Assembly (NCBI GenBank): GCA_900317905.1 | Contig: ONIN01000005.1 | Location: forward strand, 25,502 to 89,501 | Direction: 5' to 3' | From: an uncultured Eubacteriales bacterium | GTDB taxonomy: Bacteria > Bacillota > Clostridia > Oscillospirales > Oscillospiraceae | Length of the DNA: 64,000 bases | Part shown: piece after piece, positions 8,862 to 18,463 of the stretch | Position numbering within the stretch: the stretch's first letter is position 1 | Layout of the letters: every line of letters starts with the position of its first letter | The notes under the pieces: model-generated | Told to the model about the DNA's origin: nothing | Database searches by the model: none | Seen by the model: only the letters and a program-made list of their open reading frames with translations | Translations under genes and position numbers: made by a program

Positions 8862-9806
8862 ATGCAAACAGTACTGCGGGAGGCGGTCATCAGCTTCCCC
8901 ATGTTCGGGCTCACCATGAACCCGCCCTCATCCTTTACGCTGTTCGGCCGCGTCTTTTATCTCTACGGCGCGGTGGTGGCCCTGGGCTTCCTGCTGGGCA
9001 TCCTCTACTGCGCCAGCCGGACGGAAAAGCTGGTGGGCATCACCAAGGACGACATGTACGACTTTGTCCTCTGGCTGATCCCCACGGCCATCATCGGCGC
9101 AAGACTGTATTACGTGCTGTTCCGACTCAACGAGTACCAGAGCTTCTGGGACATCTTCAAGGTCTGGGAGGGCGGCCTCGCCATCTACGGCGGCGTCATC
9201 GCCGGCGCGCTTCTGGTGTATCTCTGGTGCAAAAAGCGGAAGATCCCCTTCGGCGCCCTGGGCGACCTGAGCGTCTACGGACTTCTGATTGGCCAGACCA
9301 TCGGCCGCTGGGGCAACTTCCTGAACCGGGAGGCCTTCGGAAGAGAGACGGATATCTTCTGCCGGATGGGCCTTGCCATGCCGGGGAAGAATCCCGTCTA
9401 CGTGCACCCCACGTTCCTCTATGAGAGCCTCTGGAACCTCACCGGATTCCTGGTGCTGCATTTCTATTTCAAGAAGCACAAGCGGAAGTTCGACGGTCAG
9501 ATCACGCTGCTGTACCTCGCCTGGTACGGTCTGGGCCGCGCCTTGATCGAGGGTCTGCGCACCGACAGTCTCTACATCGGTTCTACCGGTATCCGGGTGA
9601 GCCAGTTGCTGGCGGCGGTCAGCTGCGTCGCCGCTCTCGTGACGCTCCTGCTGCTTCTGAGACGCAATCCCCAGCCGGAGCTCTATGTGGATCGGGTGAA
9701 CGCCCAGAGGGCCGCAGAGGCCACACAGGAGCCTCCTCAGGAGCCTGCGGAAGCTGCCTCCGAGGAACCGGAAGAGAAACCCACTGAAGAAAACCAAACC
9801 GAATAA
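8862..9806 (+). CDS. lgt: Prolipoprotein diacylglyceryl transferase
   Basis: A 314-residue membrane enzyme that moves diacylglycerol from phosphatidylglycerol to the lipobox cysteine of prolipoproteins. The Lgt signature IGRWGNFLNREAFG and the HPTFLYESLWN segment are intact, along with about seven membrane helices. An unusual Glu-rich tail of about 40 residues follows the last helix and is likely cytosolic. AAGGAGAACC precedes ATG 8862. It is probably co-transcribed with the M16-like gene. Confidence 0.95.
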   Translation: MQTVLREAVISFPMFGLTMNPPSSFTLFGRVFYLYGAVVALGFLLGILYCASRTEKLVGITKDDMYDFVLWLIPTAIIGARLYYVLFRLNEYQSFWDIFKVWEGGLAIYGGVIAGALLVYLWCKKRKIPFGALGDLSVYGLLIGQTIGRWGNFLNREAFGRETDIFCRMGLAMPGKNPVYVHPTFLYESLWNLTGFLVLHFYFKKHKRKFDGQITLLYLAWYGLGRALIEGLRTDSLYIGSTGIRVSQLLAAVSCVAALVTLLLLLRRNPQPELYVDRVNAQRAAEATQEPPQEPAEAASEEPEEKPTEENQTE

Positions 9807-9826
9807 AAACCAACCGAAAAAAATCA

Positions 9827-9857
9827 ATCCCGGCCTTCTCAAAAGGCCGGGATCTTA
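9827..9857 (+). terminator. Terminator between lgt and proA (convergent)
   Basis: An 11-bp stem (9827-9837 with 9843-9853), a five-base loop, a T-rich tail on the plus side and A-rich sequence before it. It can serve both lgt and the his-pro operon. Confidence 0.8.
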
Positions 9858-9860
9858 TTG

Positions 9861-11117
9861 TTATCGAATTTGTCCGTCGCCGCGGATGATGTATTTGTAG
9901 GTGTTCAGCTCCTCGAGCCCCATGGGGCCGCGGGCGTGGAGCTTCTGGGTGGAGATGCCCATCTCGCAGCCGAGGCCGAACTCACCGCCGTCGGTGAACC
10001 GGGTGGAGACGTTCACATACACCGCCGCCGAGTCCACCAGAGAAGTGAACTTCGCGGCATTTTCCTCGTTCCGGGTCAGAATGCCGTCGCTGTGGCCGGT
10101 GGAGTGCTTTGCGATGTGCTGAATGGCGGCATCCACGTTCGGAACCACCGCCACGGCGAGGGTGTAGTCGAGAAATTCCCGGTCGAAATCATCCGCACCA
10201 GCGGGCACGCCCTCGATGATGGCAGCGGCCTTTTCGTCCAGCCGCAGCTCCACCGGGACGAGGCCCTTTGCTGCCCGGTCATCCACCAGACGCTTTCTCA
10301 GCTTCGGCAGGAACTCGGCTGCCACAGCCTCGTGCACCAGCAGCACCTCTTCCGCGTTGCAGACGGAGGGGCGGCTGGTCTTGGCGTTTTCGATGACGTT
10401 CAGGGCCTTGTCCTGGTCGGCGCTCTCATCCACGAAGATGTGGCAGATGCCGGTGCCGGTCTGGATGCAGGGCACCTTGGCGTGCTCCATGCAGCGGCGG
10501 ATCAGCCCCGCGCCGCCTCTGGGGATCAGAAGGTCCACCAGACCCACCGCCTCCATCAGTTCGTTGGCGCTGTCGTGGCTGGTGTCCTCCACGAAGCCCA
10601 CCAGCTCCGCCGGGAGACCCGCGTCCTGCAGCCCCAGATGGATGGCGTTCACAATGGCGGCGTTGGAGCGGAATGCCTCCCGACCGCCGCGGAGGATCAC
10701 CGCGTTGCCGCTCTTCAATGCCAGCACCGCCGCGTCGGAGGTGACGTTGGGGCGGCTTTCAAAGATGATGGCCACCACGCCCAGGGGCACGGAGGTCTTC
10801 TCGATCACGATGCCGTTGGGACGCTCGATCCGGCGGATCACCTTGCCCTCCGGGTCCGGCAGCTCCACTACCTCCCGCACGCCCTGGGCCATGCCGGCAA
10901 TGCGCTCCGGCGTCAGGGTCAGACGGTCGATCATCACGCTGCCGTAGCGGTCCTTCGCGGCCTCCACATCCTCCCGGTTGGCGGCGAGGATGTTCTCCTG
11001 TTCGCTGAGGAGCCGTTCGGCGATGCGCTCCAAAGCGGCGTTCTTGCGTTCTCTGGATGCGGCGAGGGTGGGCAGCGCGGCCTTGGCCTCCCGCAGAATG
11101 TCCTGTGTCAGCTTCAT
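9861..11117 (-). CDS. proA: Gamma-glutamyl phosphate reductase
   Basis: A 418-residue NADPH-dependent enzyme of the aldehyde dehydrogenase superfamily that reduces gamma-glutamyl phosphate to glutamate semialdehyde, the second step of proline synthesis. SRPNVTSDA, the active-site Cys in RPSVCNAEEVLL and the C-terminal FTDGGEFGLGCEMGIST are present. It is the last gene of the long his-pro operon and overlaps proB by four bases (ATGA), indicating translational coupling. Confidence 0.95.
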   Translation of the reverse strand: MKLTQDILREAKAALPTLAASRERKNAALERIAERLLSEQENILAANREDVEAAKDRYGSVMIDRLTLTPERIAGMAQGVREVVELPDPEGKVIRRIERPNGIVIEKTSVPLGVVAIIFESRPNVTSDAAVLALKSGNAVILRGGREAFRSNAAIVNAIHLGLQDAGLPAELVGFVEDTSHDSANELMEAVGLVDLLIPRGGAGLIRRCMEHAKVPCIQTGTGICHIFVDESADQDKALNVIENAKTSRPSVCNAEEVLLVHEAVAAEFLPKLRKRLVDDRAAKGLVPVELRLDEKAAAIIEGVPAGADDFDREFLDYTLAVAVVPNVDAAIQHIAKHSTGHSDGILTRNEENAAKFTSLVDSAAVYVNVSTRFTDGGEFGLGCEMGISTQKLHARGPMGLEELNTYKYIIRGDGQIR

Positions 11118-11887
11118 GCCTGTTTCCTCCCGATAAATCTGGTACCGACGGCTTTCCCGTCGAGAATGTCATAGAGCACGGCGGGGTCGGCACTGTTGCA
11201 GATGATCATGTCCGCGCCGGCCTCCATGCAGAGCTGGGCGGCGGCCAGCTTCGTCACCATGCCGCCGGTGGAGAGCTTCGTCCCGCCGCCGGAGGCACCC
11301 GCCAGCATTTCCGGGGTGATCTCGGTGACGGTGTCGATGAGCTTTGCGTCGGGGTTCTTCCTGGGGTCTTCTGTGAAAAGCCCGTCGATGTCGGACAGGA
11401 TGATCAGCAGATCCGCCTTCACGCTCACGGCCACCAAAGCGCTGAGGGTGTCGTTGTCGCCCACGGCGATCTCGTCGGTGGCGACGATGTCGTTTTCGTT
11501 GATGACCGGCAGGGCGCCCAGCTCCAGCAGCCTCTGGGCCGCGTTGATGAAGTTCCGGTGCCGCCCCTCGTCTCTCAGATCCTCGCCGGTCAGCAGGATC
11601 TGGGCCACGGTGTGGTTGTAGGCCTGGAACAGCTCGTCGTAGACGTACATCAGCTCGCATTGGCCCACGGCGGCGGCCGCCTGCTTGGTGGGCATGTCGG
11701 TGGGCCGCTCGGGAAGATTCAGCTTCCCCACGCCCATGCCGATGGCGCCGGATGACACCAAAAGCAGCTCGTGCCCGGCGTTTTTCACGTCGCTGAGCAC
11801 CTTGCACAGAGCCTCCACATGCCGGATGTTCAGCCGCCCGGTGGCGTGGGTCAGCGTGGAGGTGCCGACCTTGATGACGATTCGCAT
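11114..11887 (-). CDS. proB: Glutamate 5-kinase, without PUA domain
   Basis: A 257-residue amino-acid kinase that phosphorylates glutamate with ATP, the first proline step. KVGTSTLTH, VSSGAIGMG, INENDIVATDE and GGGTKLSTGGMVTKLAAA are the family's ATP and substrate motifs. The length matches the short form with the kinase domain only; the C-terminal PUA domain of E. coli ProB is absent. Joining proBA to a histidine operon is unusual and suggests shared amino-acid control. Confidence 0.94.
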   Translation of the reverse strand: MRIVIKVGTSTLTHATGRLNIRHVEALCKVLSDVKNAGHELLLVSSGAIGMGVGKLNLPERPTDMPTKQAAAAVGQCELMYVYDELFQAYNHTVAQILLTGEDLRDEGRHRNFINAAQRLLELGALPVINENDIVATDEIAVGDNDTLSALVAVSVKADLLIILSDIDGLFTEDPRKNPDAKLIDTVTEITPEMLAGASGGGTKLSTGGMVTKLAAAQLCMEAGADMIICNSADPAVLYDILDGKAVGTRFIGRKQA

Positions 11888-11910
11888 GGCAATGCCTTCC
11901 TTGTTATGAA

Positions 11911-12738
11911 TTACAGCTCCGTCGGGACGAATGCGTTCCCGTCGAACTGCCAGATTTCCCGAAATCCCGCGTCCCGCGCGGCCTGTTCCGCTTCTGCGTA
12001 GCCGAAATCCACGGTGTTCGCCGCGTGGCTGTCGGAGGTGATGGTGAGTCTGCCGCCCATGTCGTTCAGCGCCCGCAGCAGGGCGTTGGAGGGGTAAAAC
12101 TCCGTCCGGTAACCCCGGCTGACGGCCCCGGTGTTCAGCTCGAAGATCTTGCCGGCACGCACCAGCTTTTCCATGGCGGTGAGAGCAGCGTTCCGATAGC
12201 GGGGGCTGTCTGCGTCAAATAGCGGCTCCGGCTCGTCGAACTTGGTCAGCAGATCGAAGTGGCCCACGATGTCCGCCTCCGGGATCCCCGCGATGGTCTG
12301 CACCCTTTGGAAATACGTTTCGGCGCAGGCGTCGGCGTCCCCGTCAAAGGCCAGAACGATCATCCGCCGGGACCGCTCACGGGTGTCGTCCATGGACCAG
12401 GTTGCGCCGCTCACCACAATGCCGTGGACGGAGGCGATCACATAGTCGAAGCCCTGCAGATAGGACTTGTCTGACAAAAGATCATATTCCACGCCGCAGT
12501 ACACGTCCAGCTGTTCCGCGTAAGCCTTTTTCAGCCGCTGCATTTCTTGTTTGAACGCCTCCACCATCTCCGGTCTGCAGGTCCAGACCTCGTCGGGGAT
12601 GGGGCTGTGGAGGCTGCTGCCGAAGATCTTCAGCCCGGCGGCAGCGGCGGCACGCACCATCTCCTCCGGCGTGGCCTTCCCATCGTCAAAAAGGGAGTGG
12701 GTGTGGAGGGATTGGGTCATGGTTTTGTAGGACTTCAT
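11911..12738 (-). CDS. hisJ: Histidinol-phosphatase, PHP type
   Basis: A 275-residue PHP-family metal-dependent phosphatase that dephosphorylates histidinol phosphate. LHTHSLFDDGKATPEEMV supplies the first metal-binding His pair, GVEYD and IVGHFDLLTKF further ligands, and TSDSHAANTVDFGY the C-terminal Asp/His pair. The start lies four bases after the hisIE stop. An internal ATG (residue 7) is possible, but neither has a strong RBS. It completes the pathway, since HisB here has only the dehydratase domain. Confidence 0.88.
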   Translation of the reverse strand: MKSYKTMTQSLHTHSLFDDGKATPEEMVRAAAAAGLKIFGSSLHSPIPDEVWTCRPEMVEAFKQEMQRLKKAYAEQLDVYCGVEYDLLSDKSYLQGFDYVIASVHGIVVSGATWSMDDTRERSRRMIVLAFDGDADACAETYFQRVQTIAGIPEADIVGHFDLLTKFDEPEPLFDADSPRYRNAALTAMEKLVRAGKIFELNTGAVSRGYRTEFYPSNALLRALNDMGGRLTITSDSHAANTVDFGYAEAEQAARDAGFREIWQFDGNAFVPTEL

Positions 12739-12742
12739 ACCC

Positions 12743-13390
12743 TTACTTCATCTTCTCCTGCTTCACCTTGTGGTCGATGACGTGCCGGGAGGCCATTTCG
12801 GCCCGGATGTCGTCGAGGGTGATGCCCATGTCCAGCATCAGCACCATGGCGTGATACATCAGATCGCCCAGCTCGTAGATCGTGTTGGCCCGGTCGTCGT
12901 CCTTGGCGGCGATGATGACCTCGGTGCTCTCCTCGCCCACCTTTTTCAGGATCTTGTCCCGGCCCTTTTCGAAGAGGTAGGAGGTGTAGGAGCCCTCTTT
13001 CGGCGCGTCCCTGCGGCCCTGGAGCATGTCCATCAGATCCTGGTATTGGAACCCGGGCTTCGCCTCGCCTTCATAGACCGGCTGGAAGAAGCAGCTCTCC
13101 GATCCGGTGTGGCAGGCAGGGCCGTCCTTCCGCACCTCCACCACCAGGGCGTCGGCATCGCAGTCGGCGGTGATGGAGACGATGTGCTGTACGTTGCCGC
13201 TGGTCTCGCCCTTGCGCCAGAGCGCCTGTCTGGAGCGGCTGAAAAAGCAGGTGCGCCCCTCCTCCATGGAGATCTTGAGACTCTCGGCGTTCATGTAAGC
13301 CAGGGTCAATACCTGTTTGGTCTCGGTGTCCACCACGATGGCGGGGATGAGACCTTTTTCGTCGAATTTCAGTTCCTCTATGTTCAGCAT
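12743..13390 (-). CDS. hisIE: Bifunctional phosphoribosyl-AMP cyclohydrolase / phosphoribosyl-ATP pyrophosphatase
   Basis: A 215-residue fusion for histidine steps 2 and 3. The N-terminal HisI half has GLIPAIVVDTETKQVLTLAYMN, a DCDADA metal site and the HTGSESCF cysteine motif. The C-terminal HisE half, from about residue 115, has SYTSYLFEKGRDKILKKVGEE and ELGDLMYHAMVL, a MazG-like helical fold. It lies six bases after hisF. Confidence 0.96.
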   Translation of the reverse strand: MLNIEELKFDEKGLIPAIVVDTETKQVLTLAYMNAESLKISMEEGRTCFFSRSRQALWRKGETSGNVQHIVSITADCDADALVVEVRKDGPACHTGSESCFFQPVYEGEAKPGFQYQDLMDMLQGRRDAPKEGSYTSYLFEKGRDKILKKVGEESTEVIIAAKDDDRANTIYELGDLMYHAMVLMLDMGITLDDIRAEMASRHVIDHKVKQEKMK

Positions 13391-13396
13391 TTCGCG

Positions 13397-14155
13397 TTAT
13401 CTCCTTACCAGTATTCCGTTTTCCGCAAGCGTCTGTTTCAGCGTCGGAATCTCCACCTCGCCGAAGTGGAAGATCGAGGCCGCGAGGCCCGCGTCCACCT
13501 TCGGAAGCTGCTGGAACAACGTCACGAAGTCCTGGATCCCGCCGGCGCCGCCGGAGGCGATCACCGGGACGTTCACGGCCTTACACACCGCGTCCAGCAT
13601 CTCCAGATCGAAGCCCTGCTTCACGCCGTCGGTGTCGATGGAGTTGAGGACGATCTCACCGGCGCCGTCCGCGACGCCCTGTTTGATCCACTGGATAGCG
13701 TCCATGCCGGTGTCCTCCCGGCCGCCCTTGGCAAAGACGCGGAACTGTCCGTCCACCCGCTTGGCGTCCACGGAGAGCACCACGCACTGGTCGCCGTAGA
13801 GCCTTGCCGCCTCGGAGATCAGTTTGGGGTTCCGGATGGCGCCGGAGTTCACGCTGACCTTGTCGGCACCGCATTTCAGCACCCGGTCAAAATCCTCCAC
13901 GGTGTTGATGCCGCCGCCCACGGTCAGCGGGATGAAGATCTGCTCCGCCACCCGGGTGAGGATGTCGGTGAAGAGCTTTCGCCCCTCGTGGGAGGCGGTG
14001 ATGTCGTAAAACACCAGCTCGTCGGCCCCGTGGTCAGAGTAATACTGGGCCAGCGCCACTGGGTCGGACACGTCGTTCAGACCCAGGAAGTTCACGCCCT
14101 TGACGACCCTGCCGTCCTTCACGTCCAGACAGGGGATGATCCGTTTGGTAATCAT
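13397..14155 (-). CDS. hisF: Imidazole glycerol phosphate synthase, cyclase subunit
   Basis: A 252-residue (beta/alpha)8 barrel. With HisH it closes the imidazole ring and releases AICAR. The catalytic Asp is in IPCLDVKDGRVVKGVNF, the second in SVDAKRVDGQF, and the phosphate sites are GGGIN and SGGAGG. Length and order (hisA then hisF) are standard. There is a 12-base gap to hisA. Confidence 0.97.
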   Translation of the reverse strand: MITKRIIPCLDVKDGRVVKGVNFLGLNDVSDPVALAQYYSDHGADELVFYDITASHEGRKLFTDILTRVAEQIFIPLTVGGGINTVEDFDRVLKCGADKVSVNSGAIRNPKLISEAARLYGDQCVVLSVDAKRVDGQFRVFAKGGREDTGMDAIQWIKQGVADGAGEIVLNSIDTDGVKQGFDLEMLDAVCKAVNVPVIASGGAGGIQDFVTLFQQLPKVDAGLAASIFHFGEVEIPTLKQTLAENGILVRR

Positions 14156-14167
14156 GGGATCGCTCCT

Positions 14168-14881
14168 TTATCTTGCTGCTTCCAGCGCCTCGCGGAGATC
14201 CACCGCGCCGGTGTAATAAGCCTTGCCCAGAATGGCGCCGTAGAGCCCGGCGTCCCGCAGGGCTCGAATGTCCTCCAGATCAGACACGCCGCCGGAGGCC
14301 ACGATGTCCAGATCGAAACTGGCGTTCAGGGTCTCGTAAAGCTGGCGGTTGGTGCCGCGCATGGCGCCGTCTCTGGAGATGTCGGTGACGATGACGGTCT
14401 GCACGCCGAGGCTCTGGAGCACGGCGCAAAATTCCTCGCAGGTGGTCTCGCTGGTCTCCGTCCAACCGTGGGTGGCCACCAGACCGTTCCGGCAGTCCAC
14501 GCCCACGGCGATGTGGGAGGCGTATTGCAGCACCATCCGCTCCAGAAAGGGGCGGTCTTTCAATGCCGCGGTGCCGAAGATCACCCGCTCCACGCCTGCG
14601 TCCAGATACTTTGCCACGGTGTCGTCGCTGCGGATGCCGCCGCCGATCTCCACCTTCAGATCCCCGCGCTTCGCAACGGCAGCGACGCTGGGGAAATTCG
14701 GCGTGTCACCGGTTTTCGCCCCCTCCAGATCCACCATGTGGACCCAGGATGCCCCGGCATCGGCGAATTGGGAGGCGATGTCCGCCGCGTGATCGGCGTA
14801 GACCGTCATCTTTGCATAGTCGCCCTGATACAGACGGACGGCCTTGCCCTCGTAGATATCAATGGCAGGAAGCAGGATCAT
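14168..14881 (-). CDS. hisA: Phosphoribosylformimino-5-aminoimidazole carboxamide ribotide isomerase
   Basis: A 237-residue barrel enzyme that performs the Amadori rearrangement of ProFAR to PRFAR. LLPAIDIYEGKAVRLYQGDY carries the N-terminal catalytic Asp, TDISRDGAMRGTN the second, and EIGGGIRS and ASGGVS bind phosphate. ATG 14881 overlaps the hisH stop by four bases, so it is preferred over longer upstream readings, which are low-complexity. Confidence 0.96.
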   Translation of the reverse strand: MILLPAIDIYEGKAVRLYQGDYAKMTVYADHAADIASQFADAGASWVHMVDLEGAKTGDTPNFPSVAAVAKRGDLKVEIGGGIRSDDTVAKYLDAGVERVIFGTAALKDRPFLERMVLQYASHIAVGVDCRNGLVATHGWTETSETTCEEFCAVLQSLGVQTVIVTDISRDGAMRGTNRQLYETLNASFDLDIVASGGVSDLEDIRALRDAGLYGAILGKAYYTGAVDLREALEAAR

Positions 14882-15495
14882 TGTGCCGCCTCCATTTCGC
14901 AGAAGGCCCGCAGGATGTTCAGACCCACTTCGCCGCTCTTTTCCGGGTGAAACTGGCAGCCCATGACGTTCCCGTCGGCCACGGCGGCGGTGACGTCGGT
15001 GCCGTACTCCGCGGTGGCGATGGTGTTCGCGCCGGGCTTGGCGTAAAAGCTGTGGACGAAGTAGACGCAGTCGCCTTCTTTCACATATTTCAGCAGCGGG
15101 TGGGGCCGCGTGATGTTCAGCGCGTTCCATCCGATGTGCGGCACCTTGAGATCCGAAGGAATGTCCGGGGTCAGATCCTCGATGCTGCCTTTCAAAAGGC
15201 CGAGACCCGCGTGCTCGCCGTATTCCATGCTTTTTTCAAACAAAAGCTGCATGCCGAGGCAGATGCCTAAAAGAGGCTTGCCTGCCTTGGCTTCGGCAAT
15301 CACCACCTCCGCCAGACCGGAGTCCCGCAGCTTTTTGGTGGCGTCCTCAAAGGCGCCCACGCCGGGAAGGAGGATCTTGTCTGCCGTGCGCAGCACCGCC
15401 GCGTCGCCGGAGACCACCGCCTCGGCGCCGATGCGGTTTAAGGAGCTTTTCAGGCTGAACAGATTGCCCACGCCGTAGTCCACAATGGCGATCAT
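14878..15495 (-). CDS. hisH: Imidazole glycerol phosphate synthase, glutaminase subunit
   Basis: A 205-residue class-I glutamine amidotransferase that supplies ammonia to HisF. The nucleophile Cys is in [11 protein letters not shown] and the His/Glu pair in [20 protein letters not shown] is the HisH start signature. It overlaps hisB and hisA by four bases each. Confidence 0.97.
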   Translation of the reverse strand: MIAIVDYGVGNLFSLKSSLNRIGAEAVVSGDAAVLRTADKILLPGVGAFEDATKKLRDSGLAEVVIAEAKAGKPLLGICLGMQLLFEKSMEYGEHAGLGLLKGSIEDLTPDIPSDLKVPHIGWNALNITRPHPLLKYVKEGDCVYFVHSFYAKPGANTIATAEYGTDVTAAVADGNVMGCQFHPEKSGEVGLNILRAFCEMEAAQ

Positions 15496-16082
15496 TCCAA
15501 TACTCCCTTCGTGGAGGGCACCGCGTCGGCGCAGTCGGGGTCGATGCTGACGGCGGCGCGCAATGCTCTTGCCAATGCCTTAAATGCGCCCTCGATGATG
15601 TGGTGGGAATTGGTGCCGTCCAGCTGCTTCAGGTGCAGATTCAACCCGGCCTCCCGGGTGAAGCCCTGCATGAACTCTTCCACCAGCTCGGTGTCGAAGG
15701 TGCCGACTTTCTCTGTGGGGACCTGCAGACCGTACCGAAGGCAGCTGCGGCCCGACAAATCCACGGCGCAGAGGATCAGCGCCTCGTCCATGGGGAGGAT
15801 GATGTGGCCGTAGCGGCGGATGCCCTTTTTGTCGCCCAGCGCCTGCTTGAAGGCCTGACCCAGGGCGATTCCGATGTCCTCCACGCTGTGGTGGTCGTCC
15901 ACAAAGGTGTCGCCGGCGCAGGCTACGGTGAGATCGAATCTGCCGTGGCTGGCGAAGAGATTCAGCATGTGGTCGAGAAAGCCCACGCCGGTGTGGATGT
16001 CGGCGCTGCCGGTGCCGTCCAGATTCAGCATCAGGGCGATCTTCGTCTCCGCCGTGCGGCGGCCAATGTTGGCAGTTCTCAT
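15492..16082 (-). CDS. hisB: Imidazoleglycerol-phosphate dehydratase
   Basis: A 196-residue monofunctional dehydratase with two pseudo-repeats that bind Mn2+: [13 protein letters not shown] with [14 protein letters not shown], then THSHH-type [18 protein letters not shown]. No phosphatase domain is fused; HisJ does that step. ATG 16082 overlaps the hisC stop (ATGA), which fixes the start against a longer reading of biased composition. Confidence 0.96.
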   Translation of the reverse strand: MRTANIGRRTAETKIALMLNLDGTGSADIHTGVGFLDHMLNLFASHGRFDLTVACAGDTFVDDHHSVEDIGIALGQAFKQALGDKKGIRRYGHIILPMDEALILCAVDLSGRSCLRYGLQVPTEKVGTFDTELVEEFMQGFTREAGLNLHLKQLDGTNSHHIIEGAFKALARALRAAVSIDPDCADAVPSTKGVLE

Positions 16083-17143
16083 TTTGATTCCTCCATCATC
16101 TTGTCGATTGCGTGCAGCAGCGCCTGCATCTGCTCCAGGGTGCCGATGGTGATCCGGCACCAGGGGGAGATCCGCGGTTTATTCCAATGACGGATCAGAA
16201 CGCCGCGCTGCTTGAGCCCCAGGTAGAGTTCCTCCCCGGAGCAGAAGGGCGGCTTCACGAAGATGAAATTCGCCGCCGAGGGCAAAATCTCAAAATCTCT
16301 GGCCCGCAGAGCGCTCATGGTGAAGGCCCGGTTGGCCGCGATGGTCTTGGCGTTTTTCTGATAGTAGTTATCCGCCTCAATGGCAGCCTTGCCGCAGGCG
16401 GCGGTCATGCGGTTGACGTTGTAGGGGTTGGTGGAATATTTGATGGTGTTCAGATCCCGGATCAGATCCGCAGCGCCGATGCCGTAGCCCAGCCGGCCGC
16501 CTGCAAGGGACCGGGATTTGGAAAAAGTCTGGGTCACCAGAAGGTTGTCGTATTTTTGAATCAGCGGGATGCAGCTAACGCCGCCGAAGTCGATGTAGGC
16601 CTCGTCGATGATCACCACGTGGTCTGGATTGGATTTGACGATCTGTTCGATCTGATCGACGCTGAGCAGCAGTCCGGTGGGGGCGTTGGGATTGGCAATC
16701 ACCACGTTGGCGTCCACATGGCAGTAGTCCTCCACGCCGATGGTGAAGTCCTCTTTTAAGGGGATCTCCCGGTAGGGGACGTGGTTCACCTCCGCGAACA
16801 CCGGGTAGAAGCCGTAGCTGATGTCCGGGAACACGAAGGGGTGTTCTTCATCTCCAAAGGCCATGAAGGCGAAGTTCAAAATCTCGTCGGAGCCGTTCAC
16901 CATCAGGACGTTTTCGGGCCCCACGCCATAGCGCTCCGCCACCGCCCGGGTGACGTTGGTGCTCTCGGGGTCGGAGTAGAGCTGGAGTCTGCCCGCTTCT
17001 TCGGTTGCCGCCTTGACCACTTCCGGTGCGGGCGGGAAGGGGCTTTCGTTGGTGTTCAGCTTCACATACTGCTGATCTCTCGGCTGCTCTCCCGGTGTAT
17101 ATGCCTCCAGGGAGGCGTATTTTTTACTGAAGAATTTGCTCAT
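16079..17143 (-). CDS. hisC: Histidinol-phosphate aminotransferase
   Basis: A 354-residue fold-type I PLP enzyme that transfers an amino group from glutamate to imidazole acetol phosphate. [11 protein letters not shown] is the N-terminal signature, NPNAPTG the substrate region, DEAYIDFGG the PLP-nitrogen Asp, and [16 protein letters not shown] carries the Schiff-base Lys. There is a 15-base gap to hisD. Confidence 0.95.
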   Translation of the reverse strand: MSKFFSKKYASLEAYTPGEQPRDQQYVKLNTNESPFPPAPEVVKAATEEAGRLQLYSDPESTNVTRAVAERYGVGPENVLMVNGSDEILNFAFMAFGDEEHPFVFPDISYGFYPVFAEVNHVPYREIPLKEDFTIGVEDYCHVDANVVIANPNAPTGLLLSVDQIEQIVKSNPDHVVIIDEAYIDFGGVSCIPLIQKYDNLLVTQTFSKSRSLAGGRLGYGIGAADLIRDLNTIKYSTNPYNVNRMTAACGKAAIEADNYYQKNAKTIAANRAFTMSALRARDFEILPSAANFIFVKPPFCSGEELYLGLKQRGVLIRHWNKPRISPWCRITIGTLEQMQALLHAIDKMMEESK

Positions 17144-17158
17144 ATGCAGTACCTTGTC

Positions 17159-18442
17159 TCAGGTTTCGTCGGGGTGGAATCGAATGTTCACGCTTCTGGC
17201 GTGGCCGTGGAGGCCCTCCTCCTCGGCGAAGAGCATGATGGCGTCCTTGACGTTCTCCAGCGCCTCGGCGGAGTAGTAGGTGTACTGGCTCTTCTTCACG
17301 AAGTCGTCCACACTCAGGGGGCTGCCGAACTTGGCGGTGCCGGTGGTGGGGAGGGTGTGGTTCGGCCCGGCGAGATAGTCGCCCAGCGCCTCCGGGGCGT
17401 TTTTGCCGAGGAAGATGCTGCCGGCGTTCTGCACCTTGCCCAGCCAGGCGAAGGGGTCGTCCACCGCGATCTCCAGATGCTCGGGGGCGATCTCGTTGGC
17501 GCAGGCCATGGCGTCCTCCAGATTTTTTGCCACCACGATCTTGCCGTTGTTGTCGATGCTGGCTCTGGCAATGTCGTATCTGGGCAGCAGCGGCAGCTGG
17601 CGCTCCAGCTCCTGCTGCACCTGTTCGGCAAGCGCGCGGGAATCCGTCACCAGCACGCTGGTGGCCATCACGTCGTGCTCCGCCTGGGCCAGCATGTCGG
17701 CGGCAAGGACGGCGGGGTCGTTGGTGTCATCCGCCACGATCAGCACCTCGCTGGGGCCGGCGATGGTGTCGATGGCCACCTTGCCGAAGCACTGCTTTTT
17801 CGCCTCCGCCACATAGGCGTTGCCGGGGCCGACGATCTTGTCCACGGCGGGGACGCTCTCGGTTCCGTAGGCCAGTGCCGCCACGGCCTGGGCGCCGCCG
17901 ATCTTATAGATCCGATCCACACCCGCGATCTTCGCCGCGGCGAGGATGGCGGGGTCCACTTTCCCGTCCTTCCCCGGCGGCGTCACGATCACCAGCAGAC
18001 CGCAGCCCGCCAGCTTCGCGGGGACGCAGTTCATCAAAAGGGAGGAGGGATAGGCCGCCGTACCGTTGGGGACGTAGAGTCCCACCCGGGCGATGGGCGT
18101 CACCTTCTGCCCCAGCACTACGCCGTCGGGTCTGGTCATGACGAAGCCGGGGCGGATCTGGTTGCGGTGATACTCCGCGATGTTGTCGTGGGCCAGCTGC
18201 AGCACGTCCAGATATTCTTTGCTCACGCTCTGTACGGCCTCGTCGATCTCTTCTTCCGAGACCAACAGGCTCCGGAGCTTCGCGCCGTCGAATTTCTCCG
18301 TGAGACGATAGAGGGCCTCGTCGCCGTTCTGCTTCACGTCGTCGATGATCTCCGTGACTACCGAAGCCACGTCCTGGATCAGCGGGCTGCGGATGAACAG
18401 CGTCTCGTTCGGCACCTCGCCGTAGTTGAAAATGCGAATCAT
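17159..18442 (-). CDS. hisD: Histidinol dehydrogenase
   Basis: A 427-residue zinc and NAD+ enzyme that oxidises histidinol to histidine in two steps. GLYVPNGTAAYPSSLLM, the signature VDKIVGPGNAYVAEAKK, DTIAGPSEVLIVAD, QAEHD and the C-terminal EGLHGHARSVNIR are present. Length is typical. Confidence 0.96.
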   Translation of the reverse strand: MIRIFNYGEVPNETLFIRSPLIQDVASVVTEIIDDVKQNGDEALYRLTEKFDGAKLRSLLVSEEEIDEAVQSVSKEYLDVLQLAHDNIAEYHRNQIRPGFVMTRPDGVVLGQKVTPIARVGLYVPNGTAAYPSSLLMNCVPAKLAGCGLLVIVTPPGKDGKVDPAILAAAKIAGVDRIYKIGGAQAVAALAYGTESVPAVDKIVGPGNAYVAEAKKQCFGKVAIDTIAGPSEVLIVADDTNDPAVLAADMLAQAEHDVMATSVLVTDSRALAEQVQQELERQLPLLPRYDIARASIDNNGKIVVAKNLEDAMACANEIAPEHLEIAVDDPFAWLGKVQNAGSIFLGKNAPEALGDYLAGPNHTLPTTGTAKFGSPLSVDDFVKKSQYTYYSAEALENVKDAIMLFAEEEGLHGHARSVNIRFHPDET

Positions 18443-18463
18443 AAGGATGCTCCTTAACTCAGT

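Noticed and set aside
12770-14950. 726-codon plus-strand frame across hisIE-hisF-hisA
   Set aside because: It spans several well-supported genes on the other strand and has a biased composition with no domain.
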